Positions 1 to 7,408 of a stretch of DNA of 9,586 bases are shown piece after piece. A program made the position numbers and the translations under genes. Positions within the stretch are counted from its first letter, which is position 1, and each line of letters begins with the position of its first letter. This stretch comes from Planctomycetota bacterium. Lineage in GTDB: Bacteria > Planctomycetota > Planctomycetia > Pirellulales > Pirellulaceae. The notes beneath the pieces are model-generated. The model did not search any database. It was not told the origin of the DNA and saw only the letters and a list, made by a program, of their open reading frames with translations. The stretch lies in contig JAJSAJ010000461.1 in the NCBI GenBank assembly GCA_024274855.1, forward strand, positions 1 through 9,586, written 5' to 3'.

Positions 1-45
1 CCGAGCACTCCGATAAAAAAGTATCTTGTCCTTTTCGATAATCGA

Positions 46-51
46 GCGAGG
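46..51 (+). promoter_or_regulatory. Shine-Dalgarno for the MoxR gene
   Basis: GCGAGG, 7 bases before GTG at 59. It supports GTG over the in-frame TTG at 26, which has only an A-rich stretch upstream and no purine-rich GG core. Confidence 0.5.
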
Positions 52-58
52 TTATGCC

Positions 59-1087
59 GTGAGCGACGAAGCACGACACGCGGAAAACGATGACGCACAG
101 CGAGCCGCATTTCTTGTCGAAGCGTGCCAGAGAATTCGAGATCAAGTTGGCAAGATTGTCGTGGGACAGGATGACGTAATCGAGCAACTGCTGATTGCAA
201 TTCTGGCCCGCGGACACTGTCTTCTGGAAGGGGTTCCAGGTCTGGCCAAGACACTAATGGTCCGTTCACTCGCCGAATCGATGGAACTGTCATTTCGACG
301 AATCCAATTCACACCGGACTTAATGCCGGCGGACATCACTGGCACGGACATTATTCAGGTCGATTCGACGACCGGCCATCGTCAGTTGATATTCGAAAAG
401 GGCCCGGTTTTCACCCAAATGCTGTTGGCTGATGAAATCAACCGAACGCCTCCAAAGACCCAGGCCGCGTTGCTCGAAGCGATGCAGGAACATGAAGTCA
501 CCGTTGGTGGCAAGACGTACCGGTTGGACGAACCTTTCTTCGTATTGGCCACGCAGAATCCGATCGAGCAGGAAGGGACGTACCCTTTGCCGGAAGCTCA
601 GCGGGATCGGTTTCTTTTTCATGTCGTGGTCGACTACCCCAGTCGCGACGAAGAGAGTGAGATTATCGATCGAACGACCAGCTCGTTCCAGACGCGTCTC
701 GAGCCGGTCGTAACCGGCCTCGAAATGATCACATGCCAGGAGACGGTACGTCTTGTTCCGCTTCCCGATCATGTGAAGGATTTTGTACTTGACCTGGTCC
801 GCGCGGCGCGACCGAATGACGACCGAGCGTTACCATGGGTCTCCGAACTTATTGAATGGGGGCCCGGTCCGCGAGCATCCCAGCAGCTAGTATTGGCATC
901 GAAGGCTCGAGCCGTCCTGCGAGGACGGCACCACGTCACGATAGACGACGCGTTGGCCCTGGCACTTCCGGTGCTAAGGCATCGTATCGTGCCAACTTTC
1001 AACGCGGAAGCGGAAGGGATCAGTGTTGACGACCTGATCACTCGTTTGCTGAAGGAACTACCACGTGCCGACCCTCGAGTGTTGTAG
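59..1087 (+). CDS. MoxR-family AAA+ ATPase
   Basis: Cytoplasmic AAA+ ATPase of the MoxR group (AAA_3 core plus AAA_lid_2). The family couples ATP hydrolysis to remodelling or maturation of VWA-domain partner proteins. Counting from the GTG start (342 aa, normal for the family), the motifs are: Walker A GVPGLAKT at 58-65, Walker B LLADEIN at 122-128, sensor 1 LATQNP at 163-168 with its Asn, arginine-finger region QRDRF near 181-185, and sensor 2 GPGPRASQ at 268-275. The lid domain follows to the end. All catalytic motifs are intact, so the protein should be active. An in-frame TTG at 26 would add 11 residues. I prefer GTG at 59 because GCGAGG lies at 46-51 with a 7-base spacer, and MoxR proteins often begin with a short polar tail like the one seen here. 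An in-frame stop at 14-16 rules out a longer product. The DUF58 partner follows 30 bases downstream. The family call is secure; the substrate is unknown. Confidence 0.95.
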   Translation: MSDEARHAENDDAQRAAFLVEACQRIRDQVGKIVVGQDDVIEQLLIAILARGHCLLEGVPGLAKTLMVRSLAESMELSFRRIQFTPDLMPADITGTDIIQVDSTTGHRQLIFEKGPVFTQMLLADEINRTPPKTQAALLEAMQEHEVTVGGKTYRLDEPFFVLATQNPIEQEGTYPLPEAQRDRFLFHVVVDYPSRDEESEIIDRTTSSFQTRLEPVVTGLEMITCQETVRLVPLPDHVKDFVLDLVRAARPNDDRALPWVSELIEWGPGPRASQQLVLASKARAVLRGRHHVTIDDALALALPVLRHRIVPTFNAEAEGISVDDLITRLLKELPRADPRVL

Positions 1088-1117
1088 TCCCGACACCGGT
1101 TTTCATGCAGGGCATCA

Positions 1118-2029
1118 ATGACTATTTCCCACGTATCGAACTACCTTACGCCCCACGATCTCAGTCAGTTACAGAACCTTCAAGTGCTTGCTCGCCAGGT
1201 GGTTGAGGGAATATGTGCCGGTCTGCACCGTTCTCCGCACAAGGGATTCAGCGTCGAATTCAAGGAACATCGTCCTTACGTGGCAGGCGATGAAATTCGG
1301 GCCATCGATTGGAAGGTGTTCGGCAAGACCGATCGCCTTTACATTCGGGAGTATGAAGAAGAGACGAACCTCAGATGTACAATCTTGCTAGATTCCAGTG
1401 GTTCGATGGCATACAGTGGCGCACGATCCAGCGGTCTGAGCAAGCATGACTACGGCGTCCGCCTTTCCGCGTGCCTGGCTTACCTGATGTTACAGCAACA
1501 GGACAGTGTTGGCTTGGTCACGTTTGATCAGCGAGTTCGGCAGTATATTCCGCCGCGCAGCCGAGCCTCGCATCTTCGCGCCATCATTCAGACTCTTCAT
1601 GAAACCACACCTCAAGACGAAACCGAGTTAGGCGACGTGTTTCACGAACTCGTCCCAAAACTCCATCGTCGTGGCCTGCTGATCGTTATCTCCGACTGCT
1701 TCGGCAATGTCGACCGGCTGATCAAAGCCCTGGCCCAGTTCCGGCACGCCAAGCATGAGATGATTATTTTCCAGATCTGGGATCCTGACGAGCTGGATTT
1801 CCCATTCAGGCAGTGGACGCGATTCCAATCATTGGAACAAGCCGGCAATCGACGGTTAGTCGATCCGGCTCAACTTAGAAAGGCCTACCTGGACAATTTG
1901 AAGCGGTTCCGCGACGAGTTGACTGCCGGTTGCCGTCGTCACCGAATTGACCTGGTCCCGATGCCAACCGATCGGCCGTACGCGGAAGCCCTCGCATCTT
2001 ACCTATCGATGCGGAGGCGCCTAACGTGA
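1118..2029 (+). CDS. DUF58 domain protein (VWA-like fold)
   Basis: A 303-residue soluble DUF58 protein, the standard partner of MoxR ATPases. The family signature runs over about residues 51-80 (HRPYVAGDEIRAIDW, then K/DRLYIREYEEE). A VWA-like fold follows with a complete MIDAS pattern: DSSGS at 92-96, Thr169 in the ETELGDV helix, and Asp193 in ISDC (191-194). These residues normally coordinate a divalent metal that bridges to a ligand. No signal peptide or membrane helix is visible; many DUF58 proteins carry two N-terminal helices, so this is the short cytoplasmic form common in Planctomycetes. The ATG at 1118 has AGGG at 1109-1112, 5 bases upstream. The ATG at 1105 is out of frame. The stop codon overlaps the GTG of the next gene by four bases, indicating translational coupling. 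It is presumed to recruit or present the ATPase to the membrane VWA proteins encoded downstream; that role is inference. Confidence 0.94.
   Translation: MTISHVSNYLTPHDLSQLQNLQVLARQVVEGICAGLHRSPHKGFSVEFKEHRPYVAGDEIRAIDWKVFGKTDRLYIREYEEETNLRCTILLDSSGSMAYSGARSSGLSKHDYGVRLSACLAYLMLQQQDSVGLVTFDQRVRQYIPPRSRASHLRAIIQTLHETTPQDETELGDVFHELVPKLHRRGLLIVISDCFGNVDRLIKALAQFRHAKHEMIIFQIWDPDELDFPFRQWTRFQSLEQAGNRRLVDPAQLRKAYLDNLKRFRDELTAGCRRHRIDLVPMPTDRPYAEALASYLSMRRRLT
2013..2017 (+). promoter_or_regulatory. Shine-Dalgarno for the BatA-like gene
   Basis: A perfect GGAGG lies inside the end of the DUF58 gene, 8 bases before the GTG at 2026. It fixes the GTG, within the GTGA stop-start overlap, as the start of the BatA-like gene. 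Confidence 0.7.
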
Positions 2030-4230
2030 CGTTTCTCAATGGACTTCTCGCGTTCGGGGCAGCGGCGTTCTCGCTCCCGCTGATCATTCATTTCCTGAAC
2101 CGTAGCCGTTTTCGCACCGTGCCGTGGGGCGCAATGCACCTGCTGGAATCGGTTGTACGTATGAACAACCGCCGATTTCACATTGAACAGATTATTCTCC
2201 TGATCGTGCGCTGCGCCATCCCGATCCTTTTGGCGTTCTGCCTGGCAAGACCGGTCTTGACCGGCTGGAGATCGTTACCCGGAGATGTTCCCAATTCAAC
2301 CGTCATTCTGCTGGACAATAGTTATTCGATGGATGCCGAGCAAAACAATCGCTCGGTATTGACCACGGCGATTGATGATGCGTCCGCGATCGTCAATGCT
2401 CTTGGGCGAGGCTCTGACGTATCAGTCATCACGATGGGAGGCGGGCCGCGGCCGATGACTGATGCCCCGATCGTCGATTCGCAAATGATGACAGAACGCT
2501 TGAAACACGTGCAAGGTGGATACGGTGCAAGTCGGATTGTCGAGTCTTTTGAATCGGCACTTGGTACGCTGGCTGGGATGTCCAACGCGAGACGCGACTT
2601 GATTCTGATCAGCGACTTCCAGCGATCCGACTGGGAGAACCTATCCTCGGAAACTCTTCGCCGGTTGCAAGCCCAGCTAAGCGACATGCCGATCCGACCG
2701 TCCATAACGCTGTTGGCCGTTGGCCGGAAGATCGCAAACAACTTATCGGTCGATTCGATCGTGTTGTCCACACAGACACCCGGAGTTGGCCAACAGCTAC
2801 AGATTCGAGCCACGCTACGGAATCATGGCCAAAAGACCTACTCGGGGCTACCGGTCATCTTTCGCGCGGACGGCGCGCAGCTGGAGGCAACTCAAATAAC
2901 GCTGCCAGCTCGTTCAACAACGCAAGTCCTTTTCACCCACGCATTCAAGAGACCAGGCTCCCACCTGGTGGACGTCGAAGCGGTTGTCGACGACGGCCTG
3001 AAGACCGACAATCGAATGACAGCCTCCGTCCCCGTGATCCAGCACATCAAGGTTTTGTTGGTCGATGGAAAGCCCAGCGCCGTTCCGCTCGAGAGCGGAA
3101 CAGCTTTTCTAGCGGTCGCGTTGACACCATTCACCTTGGGTCGAACAAAGTTGTCGGACTTGATCCAGACACGTACGATCACCGTTCAGGAGTTGAATCA
3201 ACTGGCGTTATCGGAGTCTCGTGTCGTTGTCCTGGCCAATGTCCCCGCATTGAGCGGCGAGCAAGTTGCTCAGTTGATGTCGTACGTACGTGGAGGAGGA
3301 AGCTTGCTGGCGTTTTCAGGCGATCAGGTCAACATCAGCACGTACAATCAGACACTTTGCCATCCGACGCGGGGTATTCTGCCGATGCAAATCGAAGCGA
3401 TTGCAGGCAATTCGGACCAGGTCCCCACGTCGTCGCACATTGTTGCTCAGCATTTCGATTATCCGGCCTTGCAGCTCTTCAATGATCGCGCGAACGGCAA
3501 CCTTGGAGACGTCGAAATCTGGAAATGGCTCCGCCTGAAAGCCGTTACCGTGGCTGGCCCGTCCGCTGGTTCCTCAAGCTCGCAGCCGCTCGATACACGG
3601 CAGCCACGGATTATCGCTCGCCTTGACAACGGCGATCCGCTGATGGTGCAACAGCGAGTGGGTAATGGGATCGTCATTCAAGTCGCCACGTCTTGCGCGG
3701 CCGATTGGTCGAACTTCCCGATGCGTCCCGTCTATGTGCCTTTGATGCAACAGTTGATTGCAACCATGGCCTCGGAGCTGACACCACCGTGCAATATTCA
3801 GACTGGCGAACCACTGGCAGCCATCTTGCCGAAAGAGGCCGAGGATCTACCCCTGTCGTTAACCACGCCGGACGGTATACGTCATACAATTCGTGCAACA
3901 CCTGTGGGCAATCACTGCGTGATTCAGTTTTCCGGAACCCAGCAGCCCGGTATTTACAGACTGACCGGGCCCGGCATTAAGCCTCGCTCGTTTGTCGCCC
4001 GCACGGATCGCACGGAATCTGATCTTCGACTCGTTGATTCGGACCGATTGGACTCAGTGACTTCGGCACTTGAGTCGCGTCGGGTGCGGTCCGCGAACGA
4101 ATACCTTCAACTGGACAGTCGGCGCCGGCATGGCCGCGAGGTATGGAGACCGCTCTTGTTTGGTCTGCTGCTGTTTCTATTCATTGAACTGGTTCTCCAA
4201 CGCCGATTCGCAAAGGTGCCAGGCCAATGA
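2026..4230 (+). CDS. BatA-like membrane protein with VWA and GATase1-like domains
   Basis: A 734-residue membrane protein. It opens with the BatA N-terminal double-membrane domain (aerotolerance regulator N-terminal type): helix about 3-22, HFLNRSRFRTVPWGAMHLL loop, helix about 55-78. A VWA domain follows with DNSYS at 97-101 and ISDF at 195-198. Next come a beta-rich CARDB-like segment (about 240-335), a class I amidotransferase-like Rossmann segment (about 340-560, starting KVLLVDGKP, with GGGSLLAFSGD at 423-433), a small beta domain (about 590-655), and a C-terminal helix (about 708-725) followed by a basic tail. This predicts three membrane spans. The position expected for the amidotransferase nucleophile holds Ser-Gly-Asp, not Cys, so the domain is probably non-catalytic. 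The second MIDAS motif lacks a clear Thr. The start is the GTG inside the GTGA overlap. The stop overlaps the next ATG. It is probably an envelope VWA partner of the MoxR/DUF58 pair; its ligand is unknown. Confidence 0.9.
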   Translation: MTFLNGLLAFGAAAFSLPLIIHFLNRSRFRTVPWGAMHLLESVVRMNNRRFHIEQIILLIVRCAIPILLAFCLARPVLTGWRSLPGDVPNSTVILLDNSYSMDAEQNNRSVLTTAIDDASAIVNALGRGSDVSVITMGGGPRPMTDAPIVDSQMMTERLKHVQGGYGASRIVESFESALGTLAGMSNARRDLILISDFQRSDWENLSSETLRRLQAQLSDMPIRPSITLLAVGRKIANNLSVDSIVLSTQTPGVGQQLQIRATLRNHGQKTYSGLPVIFRADGAQLEATQITLPARSTTQVLFTHAFKRPGSHLVDVEAVVDDGLKTDNRMTASVPVIQHIKVLLVDGKPSAVPLESGTAFLAVALTPFTLGRTKLSDLIQTRTITVQELNQLALSESRVVVLANVPALSGEQVAQLMSYVRGGGSLLAFSGDQVNISTYNQTLCHPTRGILPMQIEAIAGNSDQVPTSSHIVAQHFDYPALQLFNDRANGNLGDVEIWKWLRLKAVTVAGPSAGSSSSQPLDTRQPRIIARLDNGDPLMVQQRVGNGIVIQVATSCAADWSNFPMRPVYVPLMQQLIATMASELTPPCNIQTGEPLAAILPKEAEDLPLSLTTPDGIRHTIRATPVGNHCVIQFSGTQQPGIYRLTGPGIKPRSFVARTDRTESDLRLVDSDRLDSVTSALESRRVRSANEYLQLDSRRRHGREVWRPLLFGLLLFLFIELVLQRRFAKVPGQ
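3082..3110 (+). repeat. Intragenic inverted repeat followed by a T-rich run
   Basis: GTTCCGCTC at 3082-3090 and its perfect reverse complement GAGCGGAAC at 3093-3101 are separated by two bases. In RNA this gives about 8 pairs with a four-base loop. AGCTTTTCT follows at 3102-3110. The shape resembles an intrinsic terminator, but it lies inside the BatA-like gene (residues about 353-359) and the T run is broken by a C. It may be fortuitous. Confidence 0.35.
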
Positions 4231-7049
4231 GTATTCGTTTTAATGGTGATCTGCCACTTTGGGCCGGTCTGCTGGTCGGTCTGCTGATCAGTTCGATCGC
4301 GTGGGTGTATTACTACCGTGACACGCGGCATTTGACGAATCGTCTATCTTGGCTGCTTCCATCACTACGTGCCCTGGCAATCTTTTTGGTCGTAATCATT
4401 CTGGCCGGTCCAGTACTACACCATCGCCAGGTCATTGGGCAACTTGGAAGGGTCCTTGTGTTTCTTGATGGGTCACAGAGCATGGGGGTTCCGGATCCCA
4501 ACATGGCGTTGCGTCGTAAGCTTCTCCTTTCCGAGTCGTTTGGTTGGATCCCACGAGATACGGTCGACATCTCGCTTATGATCATGCACGACAGGCTGGT
4601 AGCCGTGCGGGAACAAGCGATCGCCGAAATGCAACAGGATGCGGCAGACCAGTCTGCGAAGATGCAATGCTTTCGCACTTTCGCCGAAGGCGTTCAAGGC
4701 GTTGCCGACCGCATGGACCAATATCGGTGGGACGATCTGCCAACGCCAGAAGGTTCGAAGGCCGACTGGCGTGGAATTGCAGCGCGATTTCAAAGCGAGA
4801 TTGTCGCGTCGGCAGACACTCTGCTCGCCCAGTCTTCGGCCGAGTCGCACGCCGGGCAGACTAGACCCGAAGAGACGCGAGCGCGACAGTTGCTCGCTCT
4901 ATGCCGCTCGATGGAGTCTTTCGAACGGTCACTCTCGGCCGCCTTCGAACTCTATTGCTCGGAGGTCGCGGGGCATGAAGGGAAGAGGGTAACCACCGCG
5001 TTGGAGTTGCTGGACGAAACGCCTCGATGGCAGCGTGCCGAGCGGCTTCTATTGGATGATACTTCCGGACTGCTTCGACAATTGGCATCAACACACGACA
5101 TTGAACTATATCGTCTCGCCGGGACAAAGGCAGAAGGCATTTGGGACAGTGGCGCGGCGGGCGACATGCCGCATCATTTCGGATCGACGCCCTCGGCCCC
5201 AACGACGGACCTCGGATCGGGCATTCGGCGCACGTTGACGTTACTTCAGCGTCAGTCCGCTTCGTCGGAAAAAGAACCTGGATCCGCACAACGAACGGCC
5301 GTGTTGCTGCTATCCGATGGACAACACAATTCCGGGCCCTCACCAATCCAAGTCGCTCGCGTGCTTGGAAGCCAGCGAATTCCAGTCTACACAGTCGGGC
5401 TGGGCGCGCGTCGCGAGCCACCCGATCTGGCACTGCTGGACATCACGCATCCCGACATGGTGTTTCAGAAAGGTCGAATCCATGGAACACTCGTCCTCAA
5501 GGACGAAATGCCACCGGGCCGCGAGTTTCTCGTGCAAATCGAGCACGATGGCCAAGTCGTCTGGCAGCGACAACTGAAAACGATGACCAGCCGGCAACGC
5601 CGAATCGGATTCGAATTCCCGGTCGATGACATCGTCAAGCAGACCGTCAGCCGCCAGGAAGACCGTCTTGAGCATCATGCCATTCCGATCACACTGCAGG
5701 CCTCGATTCTGCCGGTCGACGGCGAAGCCGACGTAACCAATAATAGTCGGGAAATGCGTTTCGCGGCAATTACACAAACGCACAAATTGCTGCTGCTCGA
5801 CAGTTGGTCGCGGTGGGAAACACGATATATAAGAAACTGTTTCCAACGAGATCAACAGTGGCAAGTCGATACGATCCTGGTTGGCCAGACAACGACTCGT
5901 GATTCGTTGCCGCGAGGGGAGGGCCGGGATACGTTCCCAACCAAACGATCCGCCCTGATGGACTATGATTTGATCGTTTTCGGCGAGGTTCCCGCCGACG
6001 TGCTTTCGGACCAAGAACAGCTTTGGATCCGGGACTTTGTCGGACAACGGGGTGGCGGCATTGTCTTTATCGATGGACGAAATGGTCTCTTGGCACAATT
6101 GGATCCGAAAACCATCGGCGCGATGCTTCCCGTCTCGCGTCTTGATGGCCACATCGAAACGAAGCCGGAACGGCTGCAACTGACTCGCCAAGGCATCTCT
6201 CAAGGTTGGCTGATGCTGCAACCGACCAGCCAGGCGAACCAGCGATTCTGGACCGAGTTGCCACCGCCAAGCCAAATCGAACCGGTGCGGGCGCTTCCTG
6301 GAACGGAAGTCCTGGCCGAAGCGGTCGTCAATGGAAAACCGGTACCGGCGATCATCGCCAGGTCCTTTGGTGCGGGACACGTTCTCTATTTCGCATTTGA
6401 TGAAACCTGGCGTTGGCGATACAAGGCGGCTGACACCTACCATCAACGGTTCTGGAACCAGGTGGCCAAGTGGGTTATGCCCAGGCCGTTCGCCGTCAGC
6501 GATGCGTACGTGGCACTCGATTCAGGTCCACCCAGCTATACGGAGGGTGACACGGCTGAGATTCGAGTACAATTACATGGAGCCGACGGCCAAGTGGTTA
6601 ATGACTCGACTGTCGATGCACTTCTTTGGCGCGAAGGACAGATCGTGTCAACGGTTCACCTGGAATCGGACGGCACCAGCAGCGGCACCTATCACGGACG
6701 AACTGGACAACTCGTCCAGGGCGAGTATGCGGTGAGCGTTCGAGCGGCGGGATTCAGCAAACAGGCATTGACCGCCCGAACACAGTTTTGCGTGCTTGCT
6801 CGCCCCAATAACGAACTGAAACAACTATCATCCAACACTCCACTCCTGGACGAACTAGCCCATGTGTCCGGGGGGCGGTCACTCGGGGAAGAGCAAATTG
6901 GACAACTTGTCGAGCTATTAAAGCCGCTGAGTAGTGGCCGAATTGTTGAAACGGACACACTATTGTGGCAAAGTTACTGGTGGTTCTCGATGATCATCGG
7001 ATTGTTGACGATCGAATGGATACTTCGGAAACGTGCCGGACTGCTGTGA
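4227..7049 (+). CDS. Large VWA and amidotransferase-like membrane protein
   Basis: A 940-residue membrane protein. Two N-terminal helices (about 11-29 and 46-64) precede a VWA domain with a full MIDAS set: DGSQS at 81-85, Thr326 in TDLGSGI, and Asp364 in LLSDGQHNSG. Between the first VWA helix and the second strand (HDIELYRLAG, 290-299) lies a mostly helical, polar stretch of about 185 residues (100-285). After the VWA come a beta-rich region (about 400-512), a class I amidotransferase-like region (about 516-755, with GGGIVFIDG at 609-617 and a FDETWRWRY segment at 724-732), a beta-sandwich-like region (about 760-855), and a last helix (about 914-932) ending in a basic tail. The nucleophile position has no Cys, so enzymatic activity is unlikely. 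The architecture parallels the preceding BatA-like protein, suggesting common origin or paired function. The ATG lies in an ATGA overlap with the upstream stop. Such proteins recur in planctomycete MoxR clusters; function unknown. Confidence 0.9.
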   Translation: MSIRFNGDLPLWAGLLVGLLISSIAWVYYYRDTRHLTNRLSWLLPSLRALAIFLVVIILAGPVLHHRQVIGQLGRVLVFLDGSQSMGVPDPNMALRRKLLLSESFGWIPRDTVDISLMIMHDRLVAVREQAIAEMQQDAADQSAKMQCFRTFAEGVQGVADRMDQYRWDDLPTPEGSKADWRGIAARFQSEIVASADTLLAQSSAESHAGQTRPEETRARQLLALCRSMESFERSLSAAFELYCSEVAGHEGKRVTTALELLDETPRWQRAERLLLDDTSGLLRQLASTHDIELYRLAGTKAEGIWDSGAAGDMPHHFGSTPSAPTTDLGSGIRRTLTLLQRQSASSEKEPGSAQRTAVLLLSDGQHNSGPSPIQVARVLGSQRIPVYTVGLGARREPPDLALLDITHPDMVFQKGRIHGTLVLKDEMPPGREFLVQIEHDGQVVWQRQLKTMTSRQRRIGFEFPVDDIVKQTVSRQEDRLEHHAIPITLQASILPVDGEADVTNNSREMRFAAITQTHKLLLLDSWSRWETRYIRNCFQRDQQWQVDTILVGQTTTRDSLPRGEGRDTFPTKRSALMDYDLIVFGEVPADVLSDQEQLWIRDFVGQRGGGIVFIDGRNGLLAQLDPKTIGAMLPVSRLDGHIETKPERLQLTRQGISQGWLMLQPTSQANQRFWTELPPPSQIEPVRALPGTEVLAEAVVNGKPVPAIIARSFGAGHVLYFAFDETWRWRYKAADTYHQRFWNQVAKWVMPRPFAVSDAYVALDSGPPSYTEGDTAEIRVQLHGADGQVVNDSTVDALLWREGQIVSTVHLESDGTSSGTYHGRTGQLVQGEYAVSVRAAGFSKQALTARTQFCVLARPNNELKQLSSNTPLLDELAHVSGGRSLGEEQIGQLVELLKPLSSGRIVETDTLLWQSYWWFSMIIGLLTIEWILRKRAGLL

Positions 7050-7148
7050 CGCGATAGACGCATCCCAGCCGTATTGATCCACAGTCAGAACAGGTTCATC
7101 ATCGTTTGGTAACCGTTCACGGAATGTAGGCCGCCGGCTCGCTTCCAA

Positions 7149-7226
7149 GGGGTCAGACCCATTTTCGGCGACAAAATGTGTTCGCGTAAAGAAACGCTTT
7201 CTCCGCCGAAAATTGCGTCAGACCCC
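7149..7226. repeat. REP/MITE-like inverted-repeat element with GGGGTC ends
   Basis: The left arm (7149-7170) begins GGGGTCAGACCC and ends TTTTCGGCG. The right arm (7204-7226), reverse-complemented, begins GGGGTCTGACGCA and ends TTTTCGGCG. The arms match at 20 of 22 positions plus one inserted base, around a 33-base centre (7171-7203) with small hairpins of its own (CATTTT 7160-7165 with AAAATG 7173-7178; GCGT 7184-7187 with ACGC 7194-7197). No transposase or target duplication is visible. From memory, GGGGTCAGACCC-type ends accompany IS200/REP-associated tyrosine transposase elements in many bacteria, so this is probably a non-autonomous copy. In RNA it would fold into a long stem. Confidence 0.75.
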
Positions 7227-7341
7227 AGCGGCGTGAACGGCTACATCGTTTGTATGCGACGGAGGCCCACGAAACGACAGGGCCGTCACAAAACACGACC
7301 GACCAGTCGACCCGCCGGCGCCCGCGTACGGTGGTTCGCTG

Positions 7342-7374
7342 AGGTTTCCGTGGGAACCCAAGCTCTCACGGCCT
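7342..7374 (+). promoter_or_regulatory. Candidate leader stem-loop before the last gene
   Basis: AGG (7342-7344) pairs with CCT (7372-7374), and CCGTG (7348-7352) pairs with CACGG (7367-7371), leaving a TTT bulge: eight pairs in all. An alternative hairpin, 7343-7348 with 7353-7358 (six pairs including one G-T), uses some of the same bases and excludes the first. It lies about 35 bases before the start codon. No known RNA family is recognised; this is structure by eye only. Confidence 0.25.
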
Positions 7375-7394
7375 TGTAGGGAGAACGGATGCGA

Positions 7395-7404
7395 AAGGAA
7401 GGAA
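7395..7404 (+). promoter_or_regulatory. Strong Shine-Dalgarno for the DUF4175-like gene
   Basis: AAGGAAGGAA contains two AGGA-type cores 4 to 8 bases before ATG at 7409. It shows that this gene can initiate independently rather than only by coupling, and it settles the start. The nearby ATG at 7389 is out of frame with the gene. Confidence 0.75.
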
Positions 7405-7408
7405 TACG

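Larger units (their letters stand above)
7050..7408. other. 359-base intergenic gap with inserted element and leader region
   Basis: No convincing gene lies here. The stretch 7050-7148 shows no clear terminator or promoter. An inverted-repeat element occupies 7149-7226. The stretch 7227-7408 is GC-rich and holds several small inverted repeats (GGCCC 7264-7268 with GGGCC 7280-7284; hairpins at 7342-7374) before the Shine-Dalgarno sequence of the next gene. The gap is unusual in this cluster, where the other junctions are a 30-base spacer and two 4-base overlaps. Confidence 0.7.

Noticed and set aside
1..16. Possible tail of an upstream gene ending at TAA 14-16
   Set aside because: Only five codons would be visible, so neither the frame nor the existence of a gene can be supported.
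2246..2259. Perfect 14-base palindrome CAAGACCGGTCTTG
   Set aside because: It lies inside coding sequence, and about one such palindrome is expected by chance in a window this long.
5340..6446. Long open frame of 368 codons on the minus strand
   Set aside because: It lies wholly antisense to the giant VWA gene, whose frame encodes recognisable VWA and amidotransferase-like segments. The antisense product has no recognisable motif and looks like a codon-bias shadow.
7050..7148. Terminator or promoter directly after the giant VWA gene
   Set aside because: No stem followed by a T run and no well-spaced -35/-10 pair could be found. TTGATC near 7074 has no matching -10 element.
7264..7284. GGCCC / GGGCC inverted repeat in the leader region
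   Set aside because: Five pairs with an 11-base loop in GC-rich DNA is weak and has no T run, so it is not called as a terminator.
7176..7379. Small 67-codon plus-strand frame in the gap
   Set aside because: It starts inside the inverted-repeat element, has no ribosome binding site, and its Arg/Pro-rich product resembles translated non-coding DNA.
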